Shown in pieces: positions 51,703-61,678 of a DNA stretch of 64,000 nucleotides. Source of the stretch: Pseudomonas sp. R4-35-07. Its GTDB lineage: Bacteria; Pseudomonadota; Gammaproteobacteria; Pseudomonadales; Pseudomonadaceae. Positions within the stretch are counted from its first letter, which is position 1; every line of letters starts with the position of its first letter. Below the pieces are notes generated by a model. That model did not search any database and was not told the DNA's origin. It worked only from the letters and a program-made list of their open reading frames with translations. The position numbers and the translations under genes were made by a program. The DNA lies in contig NZ_CP027732.1 of assembly GCF_003852235.1 (NCBI RefSeq), positions 2,852,001 to 2,916,000 on the forward strand, in the 5' to 3' direction.

Positions 51703-51729
51703 GCGTTTTTTGAGTCAATCAACCGTCGT

Positions 51730-52269
51730 TCAATCTCGCGGGGCCTGGACGGTCGAACTTCCAATGCTCGCGAGAAAAGTTTCGGTATCCCGATTAGACC
51801 GCAGGCGAACAACGCGGCAATCTGATGGCGCTGTTGCCACAAGTTGCTTCATCTTTGCTCGCGCTGTTTTTTTCGTCCGCCACATGAATCTAAAAAACTC
51901 CGGCAGGTTGGCCAGCAGTTCGGGGCAGTTCTGCGGCAGGTCAGGCCGAGACTGACCACGTTGGAGCAGCGTTCTGCGCAGTACGCGCATGAATCGAAGC
52001 GTTGCAGATCGGTCAATCCAAATCAACAGATCTGCGCGTGCCAGCCGGTTATCCCACGTGGCTGAATGGCCACCTTCGAATATCCAGCAATCTCGTGCCT
52101 CTACTTCGAGACAAAGCTGCGTCTTCTCGTCCCGGCTTCTTTCGATCCACCCTGGCTGCCAGTGGATAGTGTCGATATGAACAACCGGTAGCCCCGTGCG
52201 CTGGCCAAGCTCACGCGCCAAAGTGCTTTTGCCCGCCCCAGGTTGACCAACTATCATCACCCGTTGCAT
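51730..52269 (-). CDS. P-loop NTPase of the FlaR / topology-modulation kinase family
   Basis: This 179-residue adenylate-kinase-like protein has Walker A GQPGAGKSTLA (8-18), DTIHWQPGWIERSRDE as the substrate-side loop, EGGHSATWDNRLARADLLIWID (Walker B region) and an Arg-rich lid (RFMRVLRRTLLQRGQSRPDL). Family members are annotated as DNA topology modulation protein FlaR or adenylate-kinase-like, and the true substrate is unknown. It is a single gene with no operon partner. Confidence 0.88.
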   Translation of the reverse strand: MQRVMIVGQPGAGKSTLARELGQRTGLPVVHIDTIHWQPGWIERSRDEKTQLCLEVEARDCWIFEGGHSATWDNRLARADLLIWIDRSATLRFMRVLRRTLLQRGQSRPDLPQNCPELLANLPEFFRFMWRTKKTARAKMKQLVATAPSDCRVVRLRSNRDTETFLASIGSSTVQAPRD

Positions 52270-52404
52270 CGAAGCTCCTTCTCGCTATGCAAGTTGATTT
52301 TTTGGGGTGGCGATTTTACGTCAATGCCTATCTCGGTCAACAACAAGCGCTCAGCACAGCAGGCAGCTCCTGGCCGAAACCACGCACTCAAACACCCCAC
52401 CCAA

Positions 52405-53301
52405 TCAAACAGCAACATCTCCCGCAAAATACGGAGATTTCCCGAAATACTCGATCAACAATTCCGCAAAGATCCGGATCTTCTGCGCAGGATGCTGACC
52501 GGCCGGGCGGACTAAGTAAGCACCCGCTGGCGGTGGTGGATACCGCGTCATGATCGGCACCAGTGCGCCGGATGCCACGCTGTCATACGTGAGGCAATCG
52601 GGCAAGTACGCGACCCCGAGTCCTGCGACTGCGGCGGCGACTAGCGCGATGCCGTTGTCAGCCTTGAAGCGTCCTTGCGGGCGAATGGCGACGATCTTGT
52701 CGCCATCCATGAATTGCCAAGCTTCGGTGCTTTGCATCAGAGCTTGATGGGCGGCTATCTCCTCAGGTTTCTCGGGTGAACCATAAGCCTTGATATAGCC
52801 CGGACTCGCGACCAGCTTGCCGTTGATCGGGCCGATGCGTCTTGCGATCAGGTTGGAATCCTGAAGGTAGCCGACGCGGATTGCGCAGTCGTAACCTTCG
52901 GCGATGAGGTCAACGAAGCGGTCGCTGTAGCAGGTCTGGATCTGAAGTTGCGGGTGTCGCACAGCCATTTCCGCCAGTACGGGGGCGAAGTGAGTCGGGC
53001 CAAAAGAAAGCGGCGCGGCCACTCGTAAACGACCCTGCAGCGCTCCGGCAGGCAGGATCGCTTCTCTGGCTGACTCCATTTCTGAGCAGACCCTCGCTGC
53101 ATAGTCGCGAAAGGTCGCGCCGGCCTCAGTCAGCGCCGCACCGCGAGTCGAGCGTGTCAGCAACTGCACGCCAAGCTGCGCTTCCAATCGCGCCAGCCTG
53201 CGACTGACGATTGACTTGGACACGCCCAGCCGGGCTGCGGCAGGCGAAACGCCTCCTGCGTCAGCAACCTCTACGAATGTCTGAAGCTCTTCGATATCCA
53301 A
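52405..53301 (-). CDS. LysR family transcriptional regulator
   Basis: This is a protein of 298 residues starting at TTG 53301 (read LDIEELQTFVEVADAGGV). That start is preferred because GAGGA lies 6 bases upstream and LysR proteins normally begin at this point; a GTG or TTG further upstream would add about ten residues. The HTH is VSPAAARLGVSKSIVSRRLARLEAQLGVQLLTRSTRG. The substrate domain (GRLRVAAPLSFGPTHFAPVL, DCAIRVGYLQDSNLIARRIG) is of the DmlR-like group. It is divergent from an isochorismatase-like gene, its likely target. Confidence 0.9.
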   Translation of the reverse strand: MDIEELQTFVEVADAGGVSPAAARLGVSKSIVSRRLARLEAQLGVQLLTRSTRGAALTEAGATFRDYAARVCSEMESAREAILPAGALQGRLRVAAPLSFGPTHFAPVLAEMAVRHPQLQIQTCYSDRFVDLIAEGYDCAIRVGYLQDSNLIARRIGPINGKLVASPGYIKAYGSPEKPEEIAAHQALMQSTEAWQFMDGDKIVAIRPQGRFKADNGIALVAAAVAGLGVAYLPDCLTYDSVASGALVPIMTRYPPPPAGAYLVRPAGQHPAQKIRIFAELLIEYFGKSPYFAGDVAV

Positions 53302-53453
53302 ACGGTGTTCCTCATTTCGCGACACAGCCAAACACTTGGCAACACTACCGGATTAAGCATCGAAACAGCACAGTGTTGTTCGCAGGCAGCGTCGGCGCTG
53401 GCGTATGCCGCTCATTACCAATCCAATTCATAACGACAACACGGGATCTACTA

Positions 53454-54107
53454 ATGACTTTTCGTAACGGCCTTACATCGCTTCTTCGTCCTGAAGATTC
53501 GGTACTCGTTCTGATCGACCACCAGCCTTTCCAGCTCACTAATCTGAACAGCCATGAGCCGCAAATGGTGGTCAACAATGCGACGGCGTTGGCGAAGTCA
53601 GCCAAGGCGTTCAACGTGCCTACCATCTTGATCAGCGTGATCGCCGAGCGGGGCGGTTTCATCTTTCCGCAAATCCTCGATGTTTTTCCCGGCCAAGAGG
53701 TGATTGATCGGACGCTGATCAACACCTGGGAAGACCAGAAGGTGGTGGACGCCGTAAAAGCGACGGGCCGCAAGCAACTGGTTATCGCGGGTCTGTGGAC
53801 CGAAGTCTGCGTCGCCATGCCGGTGATCCAGGCACTCGGCGAAGGTTGGGATGTAACGGTGATCACTGACGCATCCGGCGCGGTTTCGGTCGAGGCCCAT
53901 CAAGTGGCGATCCAGCGCATGATTGCGGCGGGTGCCAACATGATGACTTGGCTCGCTCTCGCTGCAGAGTGGCAACGTGACTGGGCTCGGGAAGAAACCG
54001 CCGGTGCGCTGACCGATGTGCTGTTGCAGCATGCTGCCGGTAGCGGTATTGCGTATCTGTGGGAGCAGCAGTTGCTCAACGCGCCAGTGCCGACCAGCGC
54101 CGGGTGA
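53454..54107 (+). CDS. Isochorismatase-like cysteine hydrolase (YcaC type)
   Basis: This 217-residue cysteine hydrolase has Asp 22 in LVLIDHQPFQ, a likely catalytic Lys in the middle, and nucleophile Cys 119 in GLWTEVCVAMP. It is followed by the family strand DVTVITDASGAVSVEAHQVAIQRMIAAGANMMTWLALAAEWQRDW, typical of YcaC hydrolases. The substrate is unknown. It is divergent from a LysR gene with 152 bp between, the usual inducible pair. The ATG at 53454 is chosen from the family N-terminus. Confidence 0.92.
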   Translation: MTFRNGLTSLLRPEDSVLVLIDHQPFQLTNLNSHEPQMVVNNATALAKSAKAFNVPTILISVIAERGGFIFPQILDVFPGQEVIDRTLINTWEDQKVVDAVKATGRKQLVIAGLWTEVCVAMPVIQALGEGWDVTVITDASGAVSVEAHQVAIQRMIAAGANMMTWLALAAEWQRDWAREETAGALTDVLLQHAAGSGIAYLWEQQLLNAPVPTSAG

Positions 54108-54245
54108 TCTGAGTGGGGGATGAAGAGCTGGCTGATCGATGTCTGACCACAGCCATTGCGAGTCTTCATCTCCTCTCGCAGCAACTGGAGAGGTCTGTTC
54201 AGCAGAATGTGAGCCGTCGGTCGCGAAGGGAAATCGGGTATTGAT

Positions 54246-54265
54246 ATATCGCTAAATCTCGATAT
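54246..54265. promoter_or_regulatory. ArsR operator, upstream copy
   Basis: ATATCGCTAAATCTCGATAT has the same 6-bp arms (ATATCG and CGATAT) and 20-bp length as the perfect palindrome found downstream of the regulator gene, and matches it at 17 of 20 positions. It ends 10 bp before the ArsR start codon, so bound protein would block its own promoter. Confidence 0.7.
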
Positions 54266-54275
54266 CATCCGAGCT

Positions 54276-54578
54276 ATGGACTTACTCGAAATATTCAAAG
54301 CACTCTCAAATCCGGTACGCCTTCAAATCCTGAAAGGCTTGAAGGACCCCGTGAACAATTTCCCTGCGCAGGATGAGGGTGACGTTTTCACGGTGGGTGT
54401 CTGCGTCAGCAGTATCCAGGAGGGTATCGGGCTGTCGCAGTCTACGGTGTCGGGTTATCTGGCAACCCTGCAACGAGTGGGCCTGGTCGAAGTCAGGCGC
54501 ATCGGCCAGTGGACGTACTACAAACGCAATGAAGCAACTATCAGTGCCCTTGCCGAGTTGATCGGGAAAGATCTGTGA
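54276..54578 (+). CDS. ArsR family transcriptional regulator
   Basis: This 100-residue winged-helix protein ([64 protein letters not shown]) is of the ArsR/SmtB type. It lacks the classic metal-binding ELCVCDL Cys pair in the recognition helix. A single Cys in VGVCVSS suggests thiol/electrophile or organic-ligand sensing. Near-identical palindromes lie before its own gene and before the downstream quinone-reductase-type gene, so it should repress both. Confidence 0.9.
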   Translation: MDLLEIFKALSNPVRLQILKGLKDPVNNFPAQDEGDVFTVGVCVSSIQEGIGLSQSTVSGYLATLQRVGLVEVRRIGQWTYYKRNEATISALAELIGKDL

Positions 54579-54592
54579 TTTTTTACCGCGTC

Positions 54593-54612
54593 ATATCGAG
54601 ATATCTCGATAT
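54593..54612. promoter_or_regulatory. ArsR operator, internal copy, perfect 20-bp palindrome
   Basis: ATATCGAGATATCTCGATAT is fully self-complementary. It lies 15 bp after the regulator stop and 28 bp before the oxidoreductase start, so it can control a second promoter inside the operon. Confidence 0.75.
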
Positions 54613-54640
54613 TCCTTTTTGTCGATACGAGGATTTCAAA

Positions 54641-55615
<975 letters not shown>

Positions 55616-55657
55616 GCGCCTATTTTCAGCCGTCTAAGTCGTATCAGAGGAAATGCC

Positions 55658-55951
55658 ATGATTTATGAAATTGCTCTGCTTCCCGTACACAAAGAACGCA
55701 TTGAACAATTCAAAAGTGCCTTCGCCGAGGTCGCGCCGTTGCTCACCCGCGCGAAGGGTTACGGCGGCCACTTGCTCGCGCAAGGAATCGAAACCCCCGA
55801 GCATTTCAACCTGATAGTGCGCTGGGCTTCACTTGAAGATCACTCGCCGGGCTTCGAGGCGAGTGATGACCATCAGATGTTCATGCTGGGCCTGGAGGAC
55901 TATTTTTCTGAAGAACCGAAGGTCCACCATATCGAAGGAGCAGTTTTCTAA
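55658..55951 (+). CDS. ABM-domain (antibiotic biosynthesis monooxygenase-like) protein
   Basis: This 97-residue dimeric alpha/beta-barrel protein (MIYEIALLPVHKERIEQFKSAFAEVAPLLTRAKGYGGHLLAQGIETPEHFNLIVRWASLEDHSPGF) is of the ABM/YgiN type. YgiN is a cofactor-free quinol monooxygenase that cycles with a quinone reductase. The gene lies directly behind such a reductase in an ArsR-controlled operon, so a quinone redox-detoxification pair is likely. It is convergent with the ABC exporter (46-bp gap). Confidence 0.88.
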   Translation: MIYEIALLPVHKERIEQFKSAFAEVAPLLTRAKGYGGHLLAQGIETPEHFNLIVRWASLEDHSPGFEASDDHQMFMLGLEDYFSEEPKVHHIEGAVF

Positions 55952-55997
55952 CTGGATCGATGCTCAGTGGACGGCATCGCTCGCCGCACTCCACCGT

Positions 55998-57857
55998 TCA
56001 CACCTGATCCAACGCGTCAATCACACCTTTGTCCTCGCCCAGAAAACCACCGCTCTGGTGCTGCCAAAGCCGCGCATAAACGCCATTCTTTGCCAGCAGT
56101 TCACTGTGGGTTCCCTGTTCGATAATGCGCCCGTCATCCATCACGATGAGCCGGTCCATGGCGGCAATCGTCGACAGTCGATGGGCGATGGCGATTACGG
56201 TTTTGCCTTGCATCATCTCATCGAGGCTTTCCTGGATTGCGACTTCGACTTCCGAGTCCAGCGCGCTGGTGGCTTCGTCGAGCAGCAGGATCGGGGCGTT
56301 TTTGAGCATGACCCGGGCAATTGCCACGCGCTGGCGTTGGCCGCCCGACAACTTGATGCCGCGCTCACCGACCAAGGTGTCGTAGCCGCTATGACCTTGG
56401 CGGTCGCTGAGTTGGCTGATGAACTCGTCGGCCTGCGCATTGGCGGCGGCGCTGCGGATTTGTTCGTCGGTCGCGTCGGGTCGGCCATAGGCAATGTTGT
56501 CGCGGATCGAACGGTGCAGCAGGGATGTATCCTGCGTGACCATGCCGATTGAGGCGCGCAGGCTGTCTTGCGTCACTTTTGCGATGTTTTGGCCGTCGAT
56601 GCAAATCTCGCCGCTGTCGACATCATAGAAACGCAGCAGCAGGTTGATCAGCGTGGATTTACCCGCACCGGAGCGTCCGACCAGGCCGATTTTTTCGCCA
56701 GGACGGATGTTCAGGTTGAGGCCGCTGAGTACTTGGCGCTCACCGTTGTAGTTGAAGCTGACATTGTTGAAAGTCACCGCGCCGCCGGTGGTTTGCAGCG
56801 CGCCCGCATCCGGCGCGTCCTGCACTTTGGTGCCGAGGGTCAGCGTCGCCATGCCATCCTGGGCGGTGCCGATGCTTTCGAACAGCGAAGTCATTTGCCA
56901 CATGATCCAGTTCGACATGCCATTGATCCGCAACGCCATCGCAGTGATCGCCGCCACGGCACCCGCGCCGACCGCGCCGTCATGCCAGAGCCACAACGCA
57001 TAACCGCCCGCCGACATGATCAACGCCACTACCAGTGCCTGATTGACGATCTCGAACTGGCTGACCAGGCGCATCTGGCGGAAACCGGTTTGCTTGAAAT
57101 CCTCCATCGCCGCACGCGCGAAATGCGCTTCGCGATTGGAGTGGGAAAACAGTTTCACCGTGGTGATGTTGGTGTAAGCGTCCGAAATTCGCCCGGTCAT
57201 CATCGACCGTGCGTTGGCCTGCTCCTGGCCGACTTTGCCCAGACGCGGCACGAAATACCACATGGCCAAGCCGAACAACACGAACCAGGCCATGAAGGGC
57301 AGGATCAGCTTCAGCGCGAAGCCGCCGGCCAGCGCGATGATCGCGATGAAATACACGCCGATCCCCGGCAGGATCTCGATCATTGTGAACAGCACGTCGC
57401 GCACGGCCAGCGCAGTCTGCATGACTTTGGTGGTGACGCGGCCGGAGAATTCATCGGAAAAAAACGAGAGGCTTTGTCGCAGCATCAGGCGATGGAAATC
57501 CCAGCGCAGCCGCAACGGCAAGTTGATCGCCAATACCTGGTGCTGCAACATCGTGCGCAACGCCACCAGCCCGACGCTGGTCACCATGACAATGCCCATG
57601 CCCCACAACACGCGGCTTTCCTGCGCCGCCGCTTCACCGCCGGCCTGCCAGGTCGAGAGCAGGTCGACGATTTGCCCCAGAAACGAAAACAGCCACGCTT
57701 CGTAGATCGATACACCGGCACTCAACAGCGCCAGCGCCAGGATGTAACCGCGAGCGCCGCGCGTGCAGGCCCATAGGAACCGGGCCAGGCCCGCGGGCGG
57801 CGGTGGCACTTCGTCAGGCGGGAAGGGGTCGAGTCTTCGTTCAAATACACGAAGCAT
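55998..57857 (-). CDS. ABC exporter, fused permease and ATPase (MsbA/MdlB-like)
   Basis: This is a half-transporter of 619 residues from the ATG at 57857 (MLRVFERRLDPFPPDEVPPPPAGLARFLW). Six TM helices span about residues 35-330. The nucleotide-binding domain has Walker A GRSGAGKST at about 394-402, Q-loop VTQDTSLLHRS, signature LSGGQ at about 503-507, Walker B ILLLDEATSALD and H-loop IAHRLS. The long frame upstream of 57857 is non-coding in character. It resembles the lipid/drug exporters often annotated as YojI/MsbA-like. It is monocistronic and its substrate is unknown. Confidence 0.92.
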   Translation of the reverse strand: MLRVFERRLDPFPPDEVPPPPAGLARFLWACTRGARGYILALALLSAGVSIYEAWLFSFLGQIVDLLSTWQAGGEAAAQESRVLWGMGIVMVTSVGLVALRTMLQHQVLAINLPLRLRWDFHRLMLRQSLSFFSDEFSGRVTTKVMQTALAVRDVLFTMIEILPGIGVYFIAIIALAGGFALKLILPFMAWFVLFGLAMWYFVPRLGKVGQEQANARSMMTGRISDAYTNITTVKLFSHSNREAHFARAAMEDFKQTGFRQMRLVSQFEIVNQALVVALIMSAGGYALWLWHDGAVGAGAVAAITAMALRINGMSNWIMWQMTSLFESIGTAQDGMATLTLGTKVQDAPDAGALQTTGGAVTFNNVSFNYNGERQVLSGLNLNIRPGEKIGLVGRSGAGKSTLINLLLRFYDVDSGEICIDGQNIAKVTQDSLRASIGMVTQDTSLLHRSIRDNIAYGRPDATDEQIRSAAANAQADEFISQLSDRQGHSGYDTLVGERGIKLSGGQRQRVAIARVMLKNAPILLLDEATSALDSEVEVAIQESLDEMMQGKTVIAIAHRLSTIAAMDRLIVMDDGRIIEQGTHSELLAKNGVYARLWQHQSGGFLGEDKGVIDALDQV

Positions 57858-58001
57858 GCTGGTCTCCAAAACGATCAAGTTGAGGGGATTCTGCCATCGA
57901 ACGGATGCTTTGAGGGTTTTGCGAACGTTGGGGGCGGCGATGAGGCGAGGTATGCGATATCTCGCCGACCTCAAAATCGGCTCATATTCATGGAGGAAAA
58001 A

Positions 58002-58278
58002 ATGCGGATGTGCATCACAGGTGCCTCGTGTGCGGGCGTCACTACGCTGGGGCAAAACCTCGCAACGCTGCTCGGTGTACGGCATGTCAATGTCGATGAT
58101 TTTTCTGGATGCCGACGCACGACCATCCCGACTTTTCAGGACGCAATCGAGTTTGGCACGAGGCTTGGGTATCCGGCAGAAGGCGCCGGTGTTGCGTGTT
58201 GATGGGGTGGAGAGTGCTGAGACGATAGTTGCGGGCGTGGCTCAAGAGGTGCGGATGCGACACGGAGCGATTCTGTAA
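58002..58278 (+). pseudogene. Decayed P-loop NTPase (kinase-like) gene
   Basis: The 5' part encodes MRMCITGASCAGVTTLGQNLATLLGVRHVNVDDF, a good P-loop NTPase start (GASCAGVTT). The 3' part in another frame encodes VLRVDGVESAETIVAGVAQEV, which matches the C-terminus of the same small-ATPase family. Between them only about 40 codons remain instead of about 120, and the frame is shifted, so the gene has an internal deletion and cannot make the full protein. Confidence 0.65.
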
Positions 58279-58748
58279 ACACAATGCCTGGTCGAACAAG
58301 CGGTGAATGCCGCGCTGACCGAAGCGTTTGACGCGGCGCGGGCATTGCTGATTGATAGCTTACACCGTCTGCGGCGGGCAGGACCGGTGACCAAGCCCAT
58401 TTGTGCCACCGCGGCATGTCTGAAATTCCATCTGATCGCATTTCCCTGGCTCCCCGAAACCCCTAATTTAGACGCCTAAGCATGTGGCTGAAGGATGAGA
58501 GTTATTCTTCAATTAGCGCTCGACCACTGTTGATCAACCCTGCAAAGCGCTTGGCGTCCAGAGGTGGAATGCGCGTTCAGGCTGTGACGACTTAGTACGC
58601 AGCCTCGGGTATGCGGTTAATGCACATGAATTGATTCAGGGGAATGATCAAAAAATTATGCCGCACGTGGAATGCCTATTTTTGTTCTGCCGTCTTATAT
58701 GGACTTTTAACTAAATGTCTATGGGTTTCATATTAAGAGAGCGCAGTA
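58279..58748. other. 470-bp gap with a possible coding scar
   Basis: The first 90 bp read in one plus frame as CLVEQAVNAALTEAFDAARA and on to LLIDS, which has coding character but no start and no family I recognise, probably another eroded gene end. From about 58480 the DNA becomes AT-rich and carries the promoter region of the LysR gene at 58749, with GAG about 8 bases before its ATG. Nothing else is recognisable. Confidence 0.4.
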
Positions 58749-59657
58749 ATGATCAGATTTAATGACCTAGCCATTTTTGTACGTGTGGCAACCGTTGACA
58801 GTTTCTCCGTCGTGGCCAGGGAAATGGATCTCTTTCCTGCTCAAATCAGCGCCGCTATCAAGCGCTTGGAGTGTGAACTTGATACGCGCCTGTTTGCGAG
58901 ATCAACACGAAGTCTGCGCCTGACAGCCGAAGGCGAACGTTATCTGCCTTACGCTCGGGAGGTTTTGAATACGCTCAGTGAGGGGCGAGCCGGGTTACAA
59001 CAGGACGATCGTAAACTCCATGGCGTCTTGCAGATCGCCAGTGCCTCAGATTTCGGGAGAAATGTGTTGCTTCCCTGGCTGATCGATTTTCGACGAGACA
59101 ACCCGGGTCTGGTGCTTCGGGTGATGTTGTCCGATAGCGTCTCGGACATCTTTCGCGATCCGATAGACGTAGCCGTCAGGTATGGCACGGTACAAAATGC
59201 CGACTTTATCTCTTTGCCTTTAGTGCCTGGCAATCGCCGTGTACTGGCTGCATCGCCGGCTTATATAGCGCTGCACGGGCGGCCCAAGTCCGTGGAAGAT
59301 CTTAAGACTCATGCGTGTCTTCGTTTCCATATGAATGGAAAACTCTACGACAGATGGATATTTCCCAAGTTGCCGGAGAGCGACTTCGTTATTGTAAACG
59401 GCCCTGTTCTAAGCGATGACGCAGACGTCATTCGACGATGCGCCATCGCGGGAGAGGGCATTTTGTACAAATCATGGATGGACGTGTGTGAAGATGTCAG
59501 TGCCGGTCACTTGGAAGTATTACTACCTGAGGTTCCAGGTGAGCTTTACCCTTTGAGTTTCGTTTGCCCGCACAGGAAACAGTTTACCCCGGCGATTCGT
59601 TTGCTTTACGCGTACTTGAAAGATAAGTGTGAATCGCTGTTAGTGACGCACGCCTAG
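58749..59657 (+). CDS. LysR family transcriptional regulator
   Basis: This is a 302-residue protein. The HTH is VVAREMDLFPAQISAAIKRLECELDTRLFARSTRSLRL, and the substrate domain (GVLQIASASDFGRNVLLPWLIDFRRDNPG, DPIDVAVRYGTVQNADFISLPL) belongs to the DmlR-like group. Its codon use is less GC-biased than the surrounding genes. No divergent enzyme gene is intact beside it (upstream is the decayed ATPase), and downstream it is convergent with the Old Yellow Enzyme gene, so its target is unknown. Confidence 0.9.
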   Translation: MIRFNDLAIFVRVATVDSFSVVAREMDLFPAQISAAIKRLECELDTRLFARSTRSLRLTAEGERYLPYAREVLNTLSEGRAGLQQDDRKLHGVLQIASASDFGRNVLLPWLIDFRRDNPGLVLRVMLSDSVSDIFRDPIDVAVRYGTVQNADFISLPLVPGNRRVLAASPAYIALHGRPKSVEDLKTHACLRFHMNGKLYDRWIFPKLPESDFVIVNGPVLSDDADVIRRCAIAGEGILYKSWMDVCEDVSAGHLEVLLPEVPGELYPLSFVCPHRKQFTPAIRLLYAYLKDKCESLLVTHA

Positions 59658-59695
59658 GCGTGCGGCAGACGTTATTGTGCCAACACCTGGCTGCT

Positions 59696-60784
59696 TCAAC
59701 CTGGCTGGACAGAAAGCCCGGGATAGTCGGTGTAGCCTTCCTTCCCTTGGCTGAACCACGTCGAACGATCCTCCTGCCTCAATGGCAAGCGACGGCGAAG
59801 TACCTCTGGCAGCTGGGGATTGGCGATAAATGGACGTCCGAACGCCACGGCATCGGCAATACCCGCTTCCACAACGGCCTCGGCCCGAGCCGAATCGTAA
59901 TCTGAGTTAAGGATAAGCGTGCCTTTGAAGGCATTACGAATAATGGCTGCGCTTGGAGGGTATTCCGAGACGCCAAAACTCCCATCAGCCGGCGGCTCGC
60001 GAAGCTCGAGATGGGCGACACCGATCTCGGATAACACGTCAGCGGCGTGGGTAAATAAAGGCACAGGATTACTGTCCCTCACGCCCTGGTCATGACTGCT
60101 GGGGGTTAACCGAACACCCGTCCGATCTGCTCCAACGACTCCCGCGACCGCTTGCGTCACTTCCTTGAGCAGCCTGACCCTGTTCTCAATTGAGCCTCCA
60201 TAGGCGTCGGTTCGAAAGTTGCCGCTGTCGCGTAAAAACTGATCGATCAGGTATCCGTTGGCGGCGTGAATCTGGACGCCATCAAACCCCGCCAGCAATG
60301 CATTCCTGCCTGCCTGGGCGAAATCGGCAATCAGTTGCGGGATCTCCTCGAGCGGCAGCGCTCGAGCCTGGGAGTAGGGTTGTTTCCCAGCGTAGGTATG
60401 GGCCAGTCCAGGTGCTGTCGTCACCGAGGGACCTATGGGCTGTGCGCCATCAAGGAAGCTGGGATGTACCACCCGGCCCATGTGCCACAGTTGAGCGATT
60501 ATTCGACCACCGCCAGCGTGCACGGCGTCGGTAATCAATCGCCAGCCGGCAATTTGCTCAGCGGACCAGATACCGGTTGCATAGGCCCATCCCAAGCCTT
60601 GCTGGCTGATGCCGATCGCCTCGCTGATGATAAGCCCCGCCGTCGCACGTTGAGCATAGTAGTCAACCATGATGGGGGTAGGGACGTGGTTCTGCGTTCC
60701 CCTGGCCCGAGTCATTGGGGCCATGATGATGCGGTTGGGTAATGTCATGGCGCCCAGACGCAGAGACTCGAACAGTGTGGCCAT
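59696..60784 (-). CDS. Old Yellow Enzyme family alkene reductase (NemA-like)
   Basis: This is an FMN-dependent reductase of 362 residues from the ATG at 60784 (MATLFESLRLGAMTLPNRIIMAPMTRARG). Family marks are WSAEQIAGWRLITDAVHAGGGRIIAQLWHMGRVVHP, the HAAN substrate-binding pair in VQIHAANGYLIDQFLRD, and SIENRVRLLKEV. It reduces activated C=C bonds of enones, maleimides or nitro compounds with NADPH. It lies 34 bp after an SDR gene, and both are divergent from a LysR regulator, forming an inducible electrophile-reduction unit. Confidence 0.93.
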   Translation of the reverse strand: MATLFESLRLGAMTLPNRIIMAPMTRARGTQNHVPTPIMVDYYAQRATAGLIISEAIGISQQGLGWAYATGIWSAEQIAGWRLITDAVHAGGGRIIAQLWHMGRVVHPSFLDGAQPIGPSVTTAPGLAHTYAGKQPYSQARALPLEEIPQLIADFAQAGRNALLAGFDGVQIHAANGYLIDQFLRDSGNFRTDAYGGSIENRVRLLKEVTQAVAGVVGADRTGVRLTPSSHDQGVRDSNPVPLFTHAADVLSEIGVAHLELREPPADGSFGVSEYPPSAAIIRNAFKGTLILNSDYDSARAEAVVEAGIADAVAFGRPFIANPQLPEVLRRRLPLRQEDRSTWFSQGKEGYTDYPGLSVQPG

Positions 60785-60818
60785 GTGGATCTCCTTTGTG
60801 TTGACGAAATTGTCAGGT

Positions 60819-61577
60819 TTAAACCAGGCGTGCGCCGCCATCGACGTTGATCGTGGCGCCGTTCATGAAACCGTTGCTCATCAGGAAAACCACTGCCGCG
60901 GCCGCTTCGTCGGCAGTGCCCAGACGGTGCAGAGGCAAGGTTTTCTCCAGTGCAGCGACAAAGCCATCGCGCGCATCGCCCATGGCTTTCGCGAGGATCG
61001 GCGTATCGATAGGGCCTGGAGACAGGGTGTTGACCCGAATAGGCGCCAATTCGAGGGCCAGGCCGCGGGCGAATGCCTCCATGGCAGCTGATGCAGCGGC
61101 GAGCACCGCCGTGCCGTGCGCATTGGGTCTATCTGCGAGCGCACCGGAAATAAAGGTGACGGAGCCGTCTTTGGCAAGGCGATTACCAAGCGCTCTCAAG
61201 GCATATACCGAGGCCCAGATTCGCTCGTCGAAAGCGCGTTGCAAATACGCCACATCCGCTTCGAGCACTTTGCTGGCGACGAACGTACCGGCCAGCAGCA
61301 CCAGGTGATCAACCTTTGGGATATCGGCCAGAGCGGCCTCGATTTGTTCGGGCTTAGTGACATCAGCGGCACGCCAGCCATCCAGCTCGTGGGTATTGGC
61401 GGCTTGCTGTGCCCGGTCCGGATTGGAGCCGATCACGAAGACCTTTGCACCAGACGCCTTGGCCTGAATTGCAGTTGAAAGGCCGATTCCCGATGTGCCG
61501 CCCACGACTACCACGGTTTGACCCAGAAGGGGGGGTGGGCGTACGTTGCTATGGCCTGGGTTGGAAATATCGATCAT
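60819..61577 (-). CDS. Short-chain dehydrogenase/reductase
   Basis: This 252-residue SDR has VVGGTSGIG as its nucleotide motif. The usual NNAG is replaced by LVLLAGTF, and the Tyr-x3-Lys position is replaced by TAVLAAASAAMEAFARGLALELAP. This departure from YxxxK is typical of some SDRs in this regulator context but makes classical catalysis doubtful. The C-terminus NGFMNGATINVDGGARLV is normal. It is the first gene of the SDR/OYE operon, divergent from LysR. Confidence 0.88.
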   Translation of the reverse strand: MIDISNPGHSNVRPPPLLGQTVVVVGGTSGIGLSTAIQAKASGAKVFVIGSNPDRAQQAANTHELDGWRAADVTKPEQIEAALADIPKVDHLVLLAGTFVASKVLEADVAYLQRAFDERIWASVYALRALGNRLAKDGSVTFISGALADRPNAHGTAVLAAASAAMEAFARGLALELAPIRVNTLSPGPIDTPILAKAMGDARDGFVAALEKTLPLHRLGTADEAAAAVVFLMSNGFMNGATINVDGGARLV

Positions 61578-61646
61578 CGCTGTTGGCTCCTCTAGGGCAT
61601 CGAATTGATGCTGCGAGGACAGCCTATGGGGTAACCTTCAAAGTTG

Positions 61647-61675
61647 ATAATAGGGGTTCAGGTGGTTACTATTAT
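61647..61675. promoter_or_regulatory. LysR binding-site candidate
   Basis: The arms ATAATAG (61647-61653) and CTATTAT (61669-61675) are inverted repeats in the 101-bp gap between the SDR and LysR genes, ending 3 bp before the LysR start codon. Just upstream, AACCTTCAAAGTT (61633-61645) is an imperfect 13-bp dyad. Either could be the recognition site of the divergent LysR protein. Confidence 0.4.
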
Positions 61676-61678
61676 TCC

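Noticed and set aside
56568..57776. 400-codon plus-strand frame opposite the ABC exporter
   Set aside because: It is antisense composition only; the exporter on the minus strand has all ABC motifs.
57858..58085. N-terminal extension of the ABC exporter
   Set aside because: The added 76 residues have no family character and overlap the decayed ATPase gene on the other strand; MLRVFERR at 57857 is a normal start.
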